Source: an uncultured Corynebacterium sp.
Lineage (GTDB): Bacteria; Actinomycetota; Actinomycetes; Mycobacteriales; Mycobacteriaceae
Direction: 5' to 3'
DNA: 64,000 bases
Assembly: GCF_946221935.1 (NCBI RefSeq)
Contig: NZ_CAMIGN010000012.1
Coordinates: 22,823 to 86,822, forward strand
Each line of letters starts with the position of its first letter. Position 1 is the stretch's first letter. Both the position numbers and the translations under genes were made by a program. Under the pieces are notes generated by a model that was not told the DNA's origin, did no database searches, and worked only from the letters and a program-made list of their open reading frames with translations. This document shows, piece by piece, positions 25,316 through 33,374 of this stretch.

Positions 25316-26320
25316 ATGACCAGGTGTAACAATACTCGAAGGGAGCAGATCATAACACGCGATATAACTGAACCACTCGACGTACTCATCATCGGCGGAG
25401 GGTTTGCGGGCACTGCGGCGGGTGTTACCCTCGCCCGAGCTCAGCGAACCGTACGAATCATCGACAACGGAAAACCGCGTAACCGCTTCAGCGCCCACTC
25501 TCACGGCATTATGGGCCGTGACGGGGCTAACCCAATGGAGCTACTAGACCAAGGGCGCAGCGAATTCATGACTTTCGGCGGTGAAGTAACCCAAGATGAG
25601 GTCACCTCTCTCGAGCAAACAGGCAACGCATGGACGGCCACTACGGCTGAGGGACGACAGTTTTCGGCTCGACAAGTACTCATGGCGACGGGCATTACCG
25701 ACGAACTGCCGGACGTCCCGGGACTCAGTGAGCTTTGGGGATCACGAGTTTTCCACTGCCCCTATTGCCACGGATACGAGGTCCGAGGGCGCAACCTTGC
25801 CGTCATCGGCGGAAGGAATCTCGGGTTCACGACGCGCATGGTGCACTTGTTGCGCAAGTGGACCGATCGCGTCACGTTTTTCACTAACGGCCTTTCCCTT
25901 AGCGAAGCTGATCGCGCACTGTTCGAAAAGCGCGGTGTTGTTCTTATGGACGCCCCCGTCTCCCGCGTGCAGCCCGACCCAGAATCGAAAACGGGAGTGC
26001 TGGTGAGCACCACCGATCCCAACGAAGCTGGCGACTCCGCCTCAGCAACCCGCGCCTTCGAGGCGTGCTTCACCGGCCCGGATTTCCATCCAAACGATCA
26101 ACTGCTGCGAGCAGCTGACTGTGAATCCGAAAACGGCTGGGTAGTTAGACACCCCAATGGCAAGACCTCTAAAGCCGGACTATGGACAGCCGGCAATGTC
26201 ACCAGCTCTCCCGACCAAGTTTCTCAGGCGATGGGCACAGGTGTGGCCACCGCAATTGCGATCGATCAGTCCTTATTGGACGAAGAGCTACAGCAGATTC
26301 AAGGGCAGGCTCATGGATAA
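25316..26320 (+). CDS. Thioredoxin-reductase-like FAD/NAD(P) oxidoreductase
   Basis: 334 aa from the ATG at 25316. VLIIGGGFAGTAAGVTLARA binds FAD, and RNRFSAHSHGIMGRDG is the loop found in this subgroup. FHCPYCHGYEVRG carries the CxxC redox pair, followed by the NADPH motif LAVIGGRNLG (atypical; the usual GxGxxA is degraded) and the C-terminal LWTAGNVTSSPDQVSQAMGTG. Its stop overlaps the next start (ATGGATAA), indicating translational coupling to a DJ-1/PfpI protein. It probably reduces a disulfide in a small partner or is a stand-alone oxidase. Confidence 0.85.
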   Translation: MTRCNNTRREQIITRDITEPLDVLIIGGGFAGTAAGVTLARAQRTVRIIDNGKPRNRFSAHSHGIMGRDGANPMELLDQGRSEFMTFGGEVTQDEVTSLEQTGNAWTATTAEGRQFSARQVLMATGITDELPDVPGLSELWGSRVFHCPYCHGYEVRGRNLAVIGGRNLGFTTRMVHLLRKWTDRVTFFTNGLSLSEADRALFEKRGVVLMDAPVSRVQPDPESKTGVLVSTTDPNEAGDSASATRAFEACFTGPDFHPNDQLLRAADCESENGWVVRHPNGKTSKAGLWTAGNVTSSPDQVSQAMGTGVATAIAIDQSLLDEELQQIQGQAHG

Positions 26321-26915
26321 CGAACAACCACAACAGGTAGCGTTTATTGTTTTCGACGGATTTGAGCTGCTGGATGTCTTCGGCCCTGCCGAGATTTTCT
26401 CCAAGGTTCCTGGCCTTCAAGTGAAGTTTGTATCCGCGGATGGAGAACCTGTAGCCAGCTCCCAAGGTGTGAAGATTCTCCCCGACACAACCTTCGATTC
26501 CCTCGTGTGCGACACCGTTATGGTCCCCGGTGGTCAGGGAACGCGAGCGCTCGTCAAGAATGCGGATTTCCTGGCCCGCATCTACAAAATGGCGAGCTGC
26601 ACCTCGCTTGTCTGTTCCATATGCACGGGTTCAGCGGTTTTAGCCGCAGCTGGTTTGCTGGAGGGATACGCCGCCACCAGCAATAAACTTGCGTTTGATT
26701 GGGCCACGTCTTTCGGCAAGGACATCGACTGGAAAAACTCTGCCCGGTGGGTACACGACCGAGATCGCTGGACGTCGTCCGGTGTGGCAGCGGGTATAGA
26801 TATGGCCGTCGCCTTCGTCTCCCACTTCTTCGGCGCTCCACTTGCGGAGAAGATCGCCCATGACCTAGAGATTCAAGTTAACAGCGACCCCGAGCACGAC
26901 CCGTTCACGGTATAA
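26313..26915 (+). CDS. DJ-1/PfpI family protein
   Basis: 200 aa from the ATG at 26313, overlapping the upstream stop by eight bases. The glutamine-amidotransferase-like fold is indicated by VAFIVFDGFELLDVFGPAEIF, VMVPGGQGTRAL, the nucleophile elbow SICTGSAVLAAAGLLEGYAATSNKLAF (Cys in ICTG) and SSGVAAGIDMAVAFV. This subgroup lies close to isonitrile hydratase and to the N-terminal domains of GlxA-type regulators, but no DNA-binding domain is present. Coupling to the thioredoxin-reductase-like enzyme suggests a shared redox or reactive-carbonyl role (inference). Confidence 0.85.
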   Translation: MDNEQPQQVAFIVFDGFELLDVFGPAEIFSKVPGLQVKFVSADGEPVASSQGVKILPDTTFDSLVCDTVMVPGGQGTRALVKNADFLARIYKMASCTSLVCSICTGSAVLAAAGLLEGYAATSNKLAFDWATSFGKDIDWKNSARWVHDRDRWTSSGVAAGIDMAVAFVSHFFGAPLAEKIAHDLEIQVNSDPEHDPFTV

Positions 26916-26981
26916 CGTTCAACCCAACAAACGCCAACAAAGATCGCTTTACTCGGTACCTACTGCAATACAATTTAGAAA

Positions 26982-27941
26982 CTAATTCCACTTGGGGCAC
27001 GGCGCAGCCCAAGAATTGAGCGCGACGAGAAGTTCATCAACGGTGTCGGCAACAATAAGCGTGTCGACATCATCTTGACGAATAAATCCCTCGTCTGCCA
27101 TATGCTTGAGCATCGATACCGTAGGCGCCCAGAAACTTGAACCAAAAAGGGCAATGGGCTTGCGATGAAGCCCGAGTTGCTGAGCTGTCCACGCATCAAA
27201 AAATTCGTCTAACGTTCCAGCGCCACCAGGCAAACACACATAGGCATCAACCAGGTCACTCATCCGTTGCTTACGCTGATACAGCGTGTCAACAATCTCA
27301 AAGTGCGAAAGACCCGGATGTGCAAGTTCGCCATCGACAAGATTCTGGGGCATCACACCGATTACACAGCCACCGTTAGCCAGACAAGCATCCGCCACAG
27401 CACCCATAAGGCCGACTCTGCCGCCGCCATAAATCATCCGTACGCCCTGCTCAGCTAGACCCGCCCCTAGGGCTTCAGCAAGAATTGCATTGGTATGGTT
27501 GCGACCACTGCTCGCCCCTGTAAATACGGCTACAGAACGCACAGGATTAGCAATCAACTCCGGAAACACTTCATCCTTCAGAAGCGGTGCCAGTTCAACG
27601 TTCGACACAGACGGGTTTACCCATGCACACTCAGCAATTTCTGCAGCTGCCACGGGCTCTACCGAATCTGAATAGTAAAAAAGATCGGCAACAACATCGC
27701 TACCGGCTTCGTTAGCCGCAACTGCACGGTATGTTCCCATCGGAACCAAGAGAGCAGCATCAAGCGAAATCCCCAGCTCTTCATTGACTTCCCGTATCAC
27801 CGCATCAAGCGAGGACTCCGCAAACTCGAGCTTGCCACCCGGAAATTGAAATAACGCAGTGCCCTTCTTACGCACGCATAGAACTTCTCCTCGCGAATTT
27901 CTCACTACAACAGCGCTGACATGAATATCAGAAGAAGGCAT
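26982..27941 (-). CDS. NUDIX hydrolase fused to LOG-type (TIGR00730) phosphoribohydrolase
   Basis: 319 aa from the ATG at 27941. The N-terminal NUDIX domain (about 5-125) has GGKLEFAESSLDAVIREVNEELG, a perfect box with E-x7-REVNEELG. The C-terminal domain (about 135-319) is a LOG/lysine-decarboxylase-like Rossmann fold: MIYGGGRVGLMGAVADACLANGG...GVMP and the PGGAGTLDEFFDAWTAQQLG signature with the catalytic Glu. LOG enzymes hydrolyse nucleoside 5'-monophosphates at the N-glycosidic bond. A fused NUDIX could create the monophosphate from a di- or triphosphate. No Shine-Dalgarno is visible. Confidence 0.87.
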   Translation of the reverse strand: MPSSDIHVSAVVVRNSRGEVLCVRKKGTALFQFPGGKLEFAESSLDAVIREVNEELGISLDAALLVPMGTYRAVAANEAGSDVVADLFYYSDSVEPVAAAEIAECAWVNPSVSNVELAPLLKDEVFPELIANPVRSVAVFTGASSGRNHTNAILAEALGAGLAEQGVRMIYGGGRVGLMGAVADACLANGGCVIGVMPQNLVDGELAHPGLSHFEIVDTLYQRKQRMSDLVDAYVCLPGGAGTLDEFFDAWTAQQLGLHRKPIALFGSSFWAPTVSMLKHMADEGFIRQDDVDTLIVADTVDELLVALNSWAAPCPKWN

Positions 27942-28019
27942 GCGTGCAAGTTTAGGACAATCTGTTCGAATCAACGCACCCGCAGTCCTTGACTCTTATA
28001 CACCAGAAAACGAAAGAAA

Positions 28020-28057
28020 CCGGAGGTAACATTCCCTTACGGGTTTGCTACCTCCGG
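28020..28057 (-). terminator. Intrinsic terminator of tRNA-Leu
   Basis: CCGGAGGTA and TACCTCCGG form a perfect 9-base stem. On the minus strand it is followed by TTTCTTTCG, as expected for termination of the tRNA transcript. Confidence 0.8.
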
Positions 28058-28084
28058 TAGTGCAGTTTGTTCAACTGCTTGCTG

Positions 28085-28167
28085 TGGGCGAAGGGGGACT
28101 TGAACCCCCACGTCCCGAAGGACACTGGCACCTGAAGCCAGCGCGTCTGCCATTCCGCCACTCGCCC
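28085..28167 (-). tRNA. tRNA-Leu (anticodon CAG)
   Basis: The minus strand reads GGGCGAGTGGCGGAATGGCA at the 5' end. The anticodon arm GCTGGC-TTCAGGT-GCCAGT places CAG in the anticodon position. A long variable arm (GTCC-TTCG-GGAC) shows class II, and the T-arm is GGGGGTTCAAGTCCCCC. Acceptor GGGCGAG pairs with TTCGCCC with one G-T. The 3' CCA is not encoded. A terminator follows at 28020-28057. Confidence 0.95.
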
Positions 28168-28545
28168 GAGTGACTATGTAGGACACATGGTCTTTACACT
28201 GTCTTGCCTGCTAAAACCGCTAAACCTTTAAGGAAAACGATGCTCGCTGGCAACGAAATGAAACTCTAGCACGATGCATGCACGCTTCCAAAAAACACAC
28301 TTGACCTGCGGGAAAATGCACGCACAACACTATTGCCCTTATAATGGCCAACTAAATGCTCGCATTGTAGCTGTTTTCACGCAGATCCACTCCGCTTTGA
28401 ACTCGCGGCAGCGGAGCAGCGACTGCACTGTACAGCCTGCTATTCCGGCGCCCCACGACCTATAGGTCGATTGGCTTCCACGCCCTGCGCCACAGGCACG
28501 AGACAGTACTGGAAAACACAAGACCACATAGGAGGACTACGGACA
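28168..28545. other. Intergenic region between tRNA-Leu and fhaA
   Basis: Holds the promoter of the minus-strand tRNA near 28170-28200 and, about 200 bases before fhaA, a perfect TATAAT. No gene is credible: the small ORF at 28274 lacks a ribosome binding site. Confidence 0.6.
28340..28345 (+). promoter_or_regulatory. Candidate -10 element for the fhaA-pknA operon
   Basis: TATAAT in CCCTTATAATGGCC, 200 bases upstream of the fhaA ATG. A TTGACC hexamer lies at 28301-28306, but its 33-base spacing is too long for a -35, so only the -10 is proposed. Confidence 0.4.
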
Positions 28546-29832
28546 ATGAGCCTATTTGGACGTTTCAAGAAGCTTGACAGCTCGCTTCAGCGCGGGTTGG
28601 ATAACGGCTTCGCGCGCGTCTTCGGCGGAGAGGTTGTCCCGACCGAGATCGACGAGGTTCTCAAGCAATACGCCGAGGAATCCGTCATGACGGATGCACA
28701 GGGGCAGCGCCTAGCCCCAAGCCACTTCCAGGTTCTCGTCAGCACTCGCGACTACGCCAGCCTCACCGAGTCGCGTCCCCGCCTCGCAGAAGAAATGGGC
28801 GACCGCCTAAGCCGCTTCATCCGTAACCAAGGCTGGCGCACCAACGAACCAGTCAAGGTGAATCTCGCACCTCATGACGGCCTGCACTCGGGTCAAATGC
28901 GCGCAGATGCGCGTTTCGACGTCCCCCGCACCAACGACATCCCAGGAGGAAATGTCGCAATTGGGGAGGCTAATGCGACTGAGCAGGGGGGCGTCAATCC
29001 CTTCCGCAATCCAGACGGCGGCTATCAGGATTCCTACCCACAGGCTGGACCACATGAGGGGCACCCGGAGTGGCCATATTCGCAGTCTGAGGAGCGCTCT
29101 TTGGTATCGCAGGATTACGACGCCTACAGCCCCAACGACAACCACTCCAACGACGCAAACGCTTCGGACGCTACGGGCGCGAACGGTGCAAGCAAGTCCC
29201 TGGGAGATCTAGTGTCCCCGGCGGGCGCCGCAGGACTCGGCGGGGCAGCCGCTGTGCACCACGCCGCACCAGATTTCGCGCGCAACCAACAGGCTGAACA
29301 GTACGAAGAAACCAGTGAGCCTGAACCGTCTGGGGAGTCTGAACACTACGAGCAGCACGAGCAGCAAGAACCACAACAGTCACAGAACCAGGGAGACAGC
29401 GCCGTGCACTACGGACAGAACCAACACAACCAGCAGGCAGGCGACAGCTTTGAGCGTCCAGCCAGCTACCCGGGCACTGAAGTTATCGTGCAAAGCACCC
29501 CCGCTCCGGTACGCGGCGGCGTAGGCGCGGACGGCAACGAGCGGGAGCTCAAGGTCACCCTCACTCTGCATGATGGTTCCGACCGCACCTATGAACTACG
29601 CAAGGGCAGCAACATCATCGGACGCGGAAACGGCGTGGATCTTCGCATCCCCGATACGGGCGTCTCCCGTCAGCACGCAGACATCACATGGGATGGGTAC
29701 GACGCTGTGCTGACGGATCTGCAGTCCACCAACGGCACCTCCGTCAACGGCACTCCGATTGAAAATTGGCTGCTGGCAAGCGGTGACGTTATCTCGCTTG
29801 GTCACTCCGAGATCGGCGTCGAGTTCCACTAA
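28546..29832 (+). CDS. fhaA: FhaA: DUF3662 plus FHA domain signalling protein
   Basis: 428 aa from the ATG at 28546 with GGAGG ten bases upstream. Residues 1-120 are the DUF3662 domain (MSLFGRFKKLDSSLQRGLDNGFARVFGGEVVPTEI). A long Gln/Glu/Asn-rich disordered centre follows, and then a C-terminal FHA domain (about 345-428) with IIGRGNGVDLRI, SRQHADI and STNGTSVNG. In mycobacteria FhaA binds phosphothreonine partners, including the pseudokinase MviN/MurJ, and moderates cell-wall synthesis. It is the first gene of the conserved fha-pstP-rodA-pbpA-pkn block, here in the mycobacterial order. Confidence 0.92.
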   Translation: MSLFGRFKKLDSSLQRGLDNGFARVFGGEVVPTEIDEVLKQYAEESVMTDAQGQRLAPSHFQVLVSTRDYASLTESRPRLAEEMGDRLSRFIRNQGWRTNEPVKVNLAPHDGLHSGQMRADARFDVPRTNDIPGGNVAIGEANATEQGGVNPFRNPDGGYQDSYPQAGPHEGHPEWPYSQSEERSLVSQDYDAYSPNDNHSNDANASDATGANGASKSLGDLVSPAGAAGLGGAAAVHHAAPDFARNQQAEQYEETSEPEPSGESEHYEQHEQQEPQQSQNQGDSAVHYGQNQHNQQAGDSFERPASYPGTEVIVQSTPAPVRGGVGADGNERELKVTLTLHDGSDRTYELRKGSNIIGRGNGVDLRIPDTGVSRQHADITWDGYDAVLTDLQSTNGTSVNGTPIENWLLASGDVISLGHSEIGVEFH

Positions 29833-29906
29833 AATCCCGCGTTTTTAGAAGCCATTTTCTTTCTCGTCTACTCCTCAGGGGTCATCTAAACTAGGCTATT
29901 CACATA

Positions 29907-29931
29907 CACATGTGCCCTTGTCGGACATGTG
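29907..29931. repeat. Inverted repeat upstream of fhaB
   Basis: CACATGT and ACATGTG are 7-base arms separated by 11 bases, lying just after a TAAACTAGGCTATTC promoter-like stretch and 37 bases before the fhaB GTG. It may be an operator or a small leader hairpin. Confidence 0.4.
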
Positions 29932-29967
29932 AGTCCTGGGTCCCTACCTTGTTGAGGAGTTGAAACC

Positions 29968-30465
29968 GTGCAGACCACACTGCTTTTGCTGGTCAAGATT
30001 GGCCTGTTGCTCTTGTTGTGGTTCTTCATCTGGATGACTGTTCGCTCCCTCAAAAAGGATGCAGACCGCACCTCCGGGTTAGCCCCCGCCGGCGGGGCAC
30101 CTATCGTCGCGGGTTACAACGCTCCGATGAACGAGCCATCATCATCCGGTCACTCCTTCCGGCGTCACAAGTCGCCCACCTCTTTGGAGCTCACTTCCGG
30201 CCCACTGGCTGGCACCACGCTCAACCTAAAGGGCTACCAGGACGTTTCGATCGGCCGTTCCCAGTCGTGCACATTGGTTTTGGAGGATGACTTCGCCTCT
30301 GGTTCCCATGCCCGGCTGCTCCGCCGGGGCTCGGATTGGTACGTCGAAGACCTCGATTCCCGCAACGGAACCTGGATTGGCAATGAACGCCTAGACCAGC
30401 CCGTTAAACTCTCCGCCGGTATGGAAATCCGCATCGGCCAGACCCACGTGAGGATGGATGCATGA
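29968..30465 (+). CDS. fhaB: FhaB: membrane-anchored FHA domain protein
   Basis: 165 aa beginning at GTG with GAGGAG nine bases upstream. An N-terminal membrane helix (about 5-25, LLLVKIGLLLLLWFFIWMTV) precedes a linker and an FHA domain (about 90-163) with SIGRSQSCTLVL, GSHARLL and DSRNGTWIGNERL. The mycobacterial counterpart (FipA/FhaB) docks at the division site by binding phosphothreonine. The stop overlaps the pstP start (ATGA), so the two are translationally coupled. Confidence 0.92.
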   Translation: MQTTLLLLVKIGLLLLLWFFIWMTVRSLKKDADRTSGLAPAGGAPIVAGYNAPMNEPSSSGHSFRRHKSPTSLELTSGPLAGTTLNLKGYQDVSIGRSQSCTLVLEDDFASGSHARLLRRGSDWYVEDLDSRNGTWIGNERLDQPVKLSAGMEIRIGQTHVRMDA

Positions 30466-32063
30466 CCGAGGGCAAGGCCAGGGCTACCGATCGCACTCTA
30501 AACTTTGCCGCGTGCTCCGACCGCGGCCTCGTTCGCGGCAATAATGAGGACTCCGCTTATGCGGGTCCACACCTGCTCGCGCTCGCCGACGGCATGGGAG
30601 GCCACGCGGCCGGCGAGGTTGCTTCTCAGTTCCTCATTAATGCTCTCAGCCCCCTGGACTCCCCGCTTATCGACGAGTCTGACAACCGTGACCAGCTGGA
30701 GAACCTGCTGGCTACTGCCGTCGACGAAGGTAACCAGGACATCGCATCGCACGTAGATGAGCACCCGAACCTGGACGGAATGGGCTGCACTCTGACCTCC
30801 ATGCTCTTTTGCGAGGATGAAGTTGCCATCTGCCATATCGGCGATTCTCGTGGCTACCGTCTGCGCGATGGCGAGCTTCGCCAGGTGACGAAGGACGACA
30901 CTTTCGTTCAGTCTCTCGTCGACGAAGGCAAGCTCGCGCCAGAGGACGTCAGCAGTCACCCGCAGCGCTCCCTCATCCTCAAGGCTCTCACTGGACGCCC
31001 CGTCGAGCCCACTCTGTGGCGCGAAAAGACACAAATCGGCGATCGCTTCATGCTCTGCTCCGACGGTCTATCCGATCCGGTAAGCCCCGAGACGATCCGC
31101 GAAGTCCTCTCCCGTGGCACCCCGGAAAAGGCCGCCCGCAAACTCGTCGAAATGGCACTGCGCGGTGGCGGACCTGACAACGTCACGGTTGTTGTCGCTG
31201 ATGTTGTTGAGTTTGACGCCCAGTCCAACTCGCCGACCGATCCAGAACTCACTCTGCCATCTCGCCCGGTACTAGCAGGAGCTATCGCGGGCGAAGAGGC
31301 AGAAATGCCACGTCCGGATTCTTCAGCAGCTCGCGCAGCGGCAATTCAAGGGCTTTTGACCACGCCAGCGGCGTCACCAAAAAAGGACGCAACAGAAGAA
31401 GAGCCTGAACCTGCGACGGCTACACCAGCAGGCAAACGGACTCATCAGAGTCACGGCGAGGACGACGGCGAAGGTGTAGAACCCACCGGCAAAGCAAAAA
31501 CCAAAAAGCCGAAGAAGTCCCGGCGCGGCCTGTGGGTAACGCTCGCAATTGTGTTGGTGGTCATCGCAGCCGCAGGTGCGGTGGGGTATGTGACGTACCA
31601 GCGCATCAAGGACACGTACTACGTGGCCGAGGAAAACTCACAGCTCAAGTTGATGAACGGTACGGATAGTTCCGTCTTAGGGATCAAACTGAACTCCGTG
31701 CACCAAGACATCTGCCTGGACGACAATGGCAAGGCGACCTTCGTCGAGCCCGGTGCAGGCGGCGATTGCCACCTGTTTAAGACTTCCGATCTGACCCCGG
31801 CTGCTCAGGGTGCGCTGGCGGATCTGCCGGAGGACTCTTATGACAAAGTCTCCGGCCAGATCACTCGCCTGGCGGAACAAACACTGCCAGTGTGTGTAAC
31901 GCGCGTGCCGTCTGACAAGCAAACCGACAAGGAAGCTGACAAGAAGGACGATAAGAAGAAGTCCGAGGACAACCAAAAGGACAACAACTCGAAATCTGAG
32001 AAACCCACCGAAGCGCCGGAAGACCTCACCACCCCCGGAGTTTCCTGCCGCGAGGTGAACTAA
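30462..32063 (+). CDS. pstP: PP2C-family Ser/Thr protein phosphatase
   Basis: 533 aa. The cytoplasmic PP2C domain (about 10-245) shows SDRGLVRGNNEDSAYAG, LADGMGGHAAGEVAS, CHIGDSRGYRLRDGEL, DDTFVQSLVDEG, LCSDGLSDPV and GGPDNVTVVVADV, which supply the metal-binding aspartates. A basic linker, one membrane helix (about 357-377) and an extracytoplasmic part ending in a Lys/Asp-rich tail follow. It should dephosphorylate PknA, PknB and their targets. An ATGA overlap links it to fhaB; rodA follows after three bases. A GGCGTCA-type repeat lies in the linker (31370). Confidence 0.94.
   Translation: MTEGKARATDRTLNFAACSDRGLVRGNNEDSAYAGPHLLALADGMGGHAAGEVASQFLINALSPLDSPLIDESDNRDQLENLLATAVDEGNQDIASHVDEHPNLDGMGCTLTSMLFCEDEVAICHIGDSRGYRLRDGELRQVTKDDTFVQSLVDEGKLAPEDVSSHPQRSLILKALTGRPVEPTLWREKTQIGDRFMLCSDGLSDPVSPETIREVLSRGTPEKAARKLVEMALRGGGPDNVTVVVADVVEFDAQSNSPTDPELTLPSRPVLAGAIAGEEAEMPRPDSSAARAAAIQGLLTTPAASPKKDATEEEPEPATATPAGKRTHQSHGEDDGEGVEPTGKAKTKKPKKSRRGLWVTLAIVLVVIAAAGAVGYVTYQRIKDTYYVAEENSQLKLMNGTDSSVLGIKLNSVHQDICLDDNGKATFVEPGAGGDCHLFKTSDLTPAAQGALADLPEDSYDKVSGQITRLAEQTLPVCVTRVPSDKQTDKEADKKDDKKKSEDNQKDNNSKSEKPTEAPEDLTTPGVSCREVN
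31370..31386 (+). repeat. GGCGTCA motif plus A/G tract in pstP
   Basis: GCGGCGTCACCAAAAAAGGAC, read in pstP as AASPKKD within the disordered linker, a place with little protein constraint. Confidence 0.5.
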
Positions 32064-32066
32064 CCT

Positions 32067-33374
32067 ATGAAGCTTTTTAGCCGACGTACAGAGGCCGGGC
32101 TTTTGCTTCTGGCCGCAATCATTTTGCTGCTCGCCATCGTGGCGCTGGAGATCTCACAGGGCAATGAAATTAGTTCCGAGGTGTTTTACCTCGTCGGCGG
32201 ATTTTTTGCCACTTTCCTGGTCGCCCACCTCGTGGTGTGTTGGATGGCTCCAGAGGCCGACCAGATCATGCTTCCCATCGCGGCACTCCTCAACGGCATT
32301 GGTCTGGTTGTGATTTACCGGCTGGATTTGGGCTCAGGTCTTAGCCTGGCGAAATCCCAAATCATGTGGACCGCCATCGGCGTGGTGCTTTTCTGCCTGG
32401 TCATCAGCTTTTTAAGGGATCATCGATCCTTGCAGAACTATTCGTACCTGCTGGGTCTTGCTGGTCTGATTTTGATTGCGCTGCCGATCGTGTGGCCCAC
32501 GTCGTTGAATGCTGATGCAAACGTGTGGATCAGCATCGGCCCGTTCTCCATTCAGCCGGGCGAGTTCGCAAAGATCATGCTGCTGCTGTTCTTTGCCACT
32601 CTGCTGGTGAATAAGCGCCGCCTCTTCACGGTGGCTGGAAAGTCCTTCCTGGGACTGCAGTTTCCTCGCTTGCGTGACTTGGGGCCGCTGTTTTTAGTGT
32701 GGGGCATTGCGCTGATGATCATGGCAGCGCAAAACGACTTTGGGCCCGCGCTGCTGCTATTCGGCACTGTGCTGGGCATGTTGTACATGGCGACAGGCCG
32801 CGCCTCCTGGCTGGTGCTGGGTCTGGGGCTAGCTTTCATCGGCGCATTCGGCGTGTACCAGATCTCGGCGAAGATCCAGGATCGCGTCTCTAACTTCGTC
32901 GATCCATTGGCGAACTACGATGGCAACGGCTTCCAGCTTTCCCAAGCGCTTTTTGGCATGTCTTTCGGCGGTGTGACCGGCCGCGGGCTCGGCGAGGGCT
33001 ACCCGAACAACATCCCGGTCGCGCACTCGGACTTCATCCTGGCTGCCATCGGCGAAGAACTGGGGCTTATCGGTCTGGCTGCTGTGTTGTTGGCCTACAT
33101 CGTGTTCGTCTCCCGTGGTTTTAATACCGCAATGCGTGCCCGCGATTCCTACGGCAAGCTCGTTGCCGCCGGTTTGTCGCTGACCATCGCCATCCAGATT
33201 TTCGTTGTCACCGGCGGCATTTCGCGACTTCTGCCTATGACTGGCCTGACAACACCGTTCCTGTCGCACGGTGGTTCGTCACTGTTGGCGAACTACATAC
33301 TGTTGGCGATTATTCTGCGCATCTCGCATGACGCCCGCACACCACTGGCCATCAAGGAAGGAGAGGAAGCATGA
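32067..33374 (+). CDS. rodA: RodA/FtsW-type SEDS peptidoglycan polymerase
   Basis: 435 aa with about 12 membrane helices. SEDS landmarks are NADANVWISIGPFSIQPGEFAKIMLLLFFA, the long extracytoplasmic loop with the GVTGRGLGEGYPNNIPVAHSDFILAAIGEELGLIG segment, and the C-terminal LLPMTGLTTPFLSHGGSSLLANY. SEDS proteins polymerise glycan strands from lipid II with a class B PBP; the next gene encodes that partner and overlaps by four bases (ATGA). The position between pstP and pbpA is as in mycobacteria. Confidence 0.93.
   Translation: MKLFSRRTEAGLLLLAAIILLLAIVALEISQGNEISSEVFYLVGGFFATFLVAHLVVCWMAPEADQIMLPIAALLNGIGLVVIYRLDLGSGLSLAKSQIMWTAIGVVLFCLVISFLRDHRSLQNYSYLLGLAGLILIALPIVWPTSLNADANVWISIGPFSIQPGEFAKIMLLLFFATLLVNKRRLFTVAGKSFLGLQFPRLRDLGPLFLVWGIALMIMAAQNDFGPALLLFGTVLGMLYMATGRASWLVLGLGLAFIGAFGVYQISAKIQDRVSNFVDPLANYDGNGFQLSQALFGMSFGGVTGRGLGEGYPNNIPVAHSDFILAAIGEELGLIGLAAVLLAYIVFVSRGFNTAMRARDSYGKLVAAGLSLTIAIQIFVVTGGISRLLPMTGLTTPFLSHGGSSLLANYILLAIILRISHDARTPLAIKEGEEA

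Noticed and set aside
25313..25504. Long N-terminal extension of the FBP-domain frame
   Set aside because: It overlaps the divergent oxidoreductase start, has no ribosome binding site, and the family N-terminus begins at the GTG at 25267.
28301..28345. TTGACC plus TATAAT as a full sigma-A promoter before fhaA
   Set aside because: The 33-base spacing is incompatible with a standard promoter; only the -10 element was kept.
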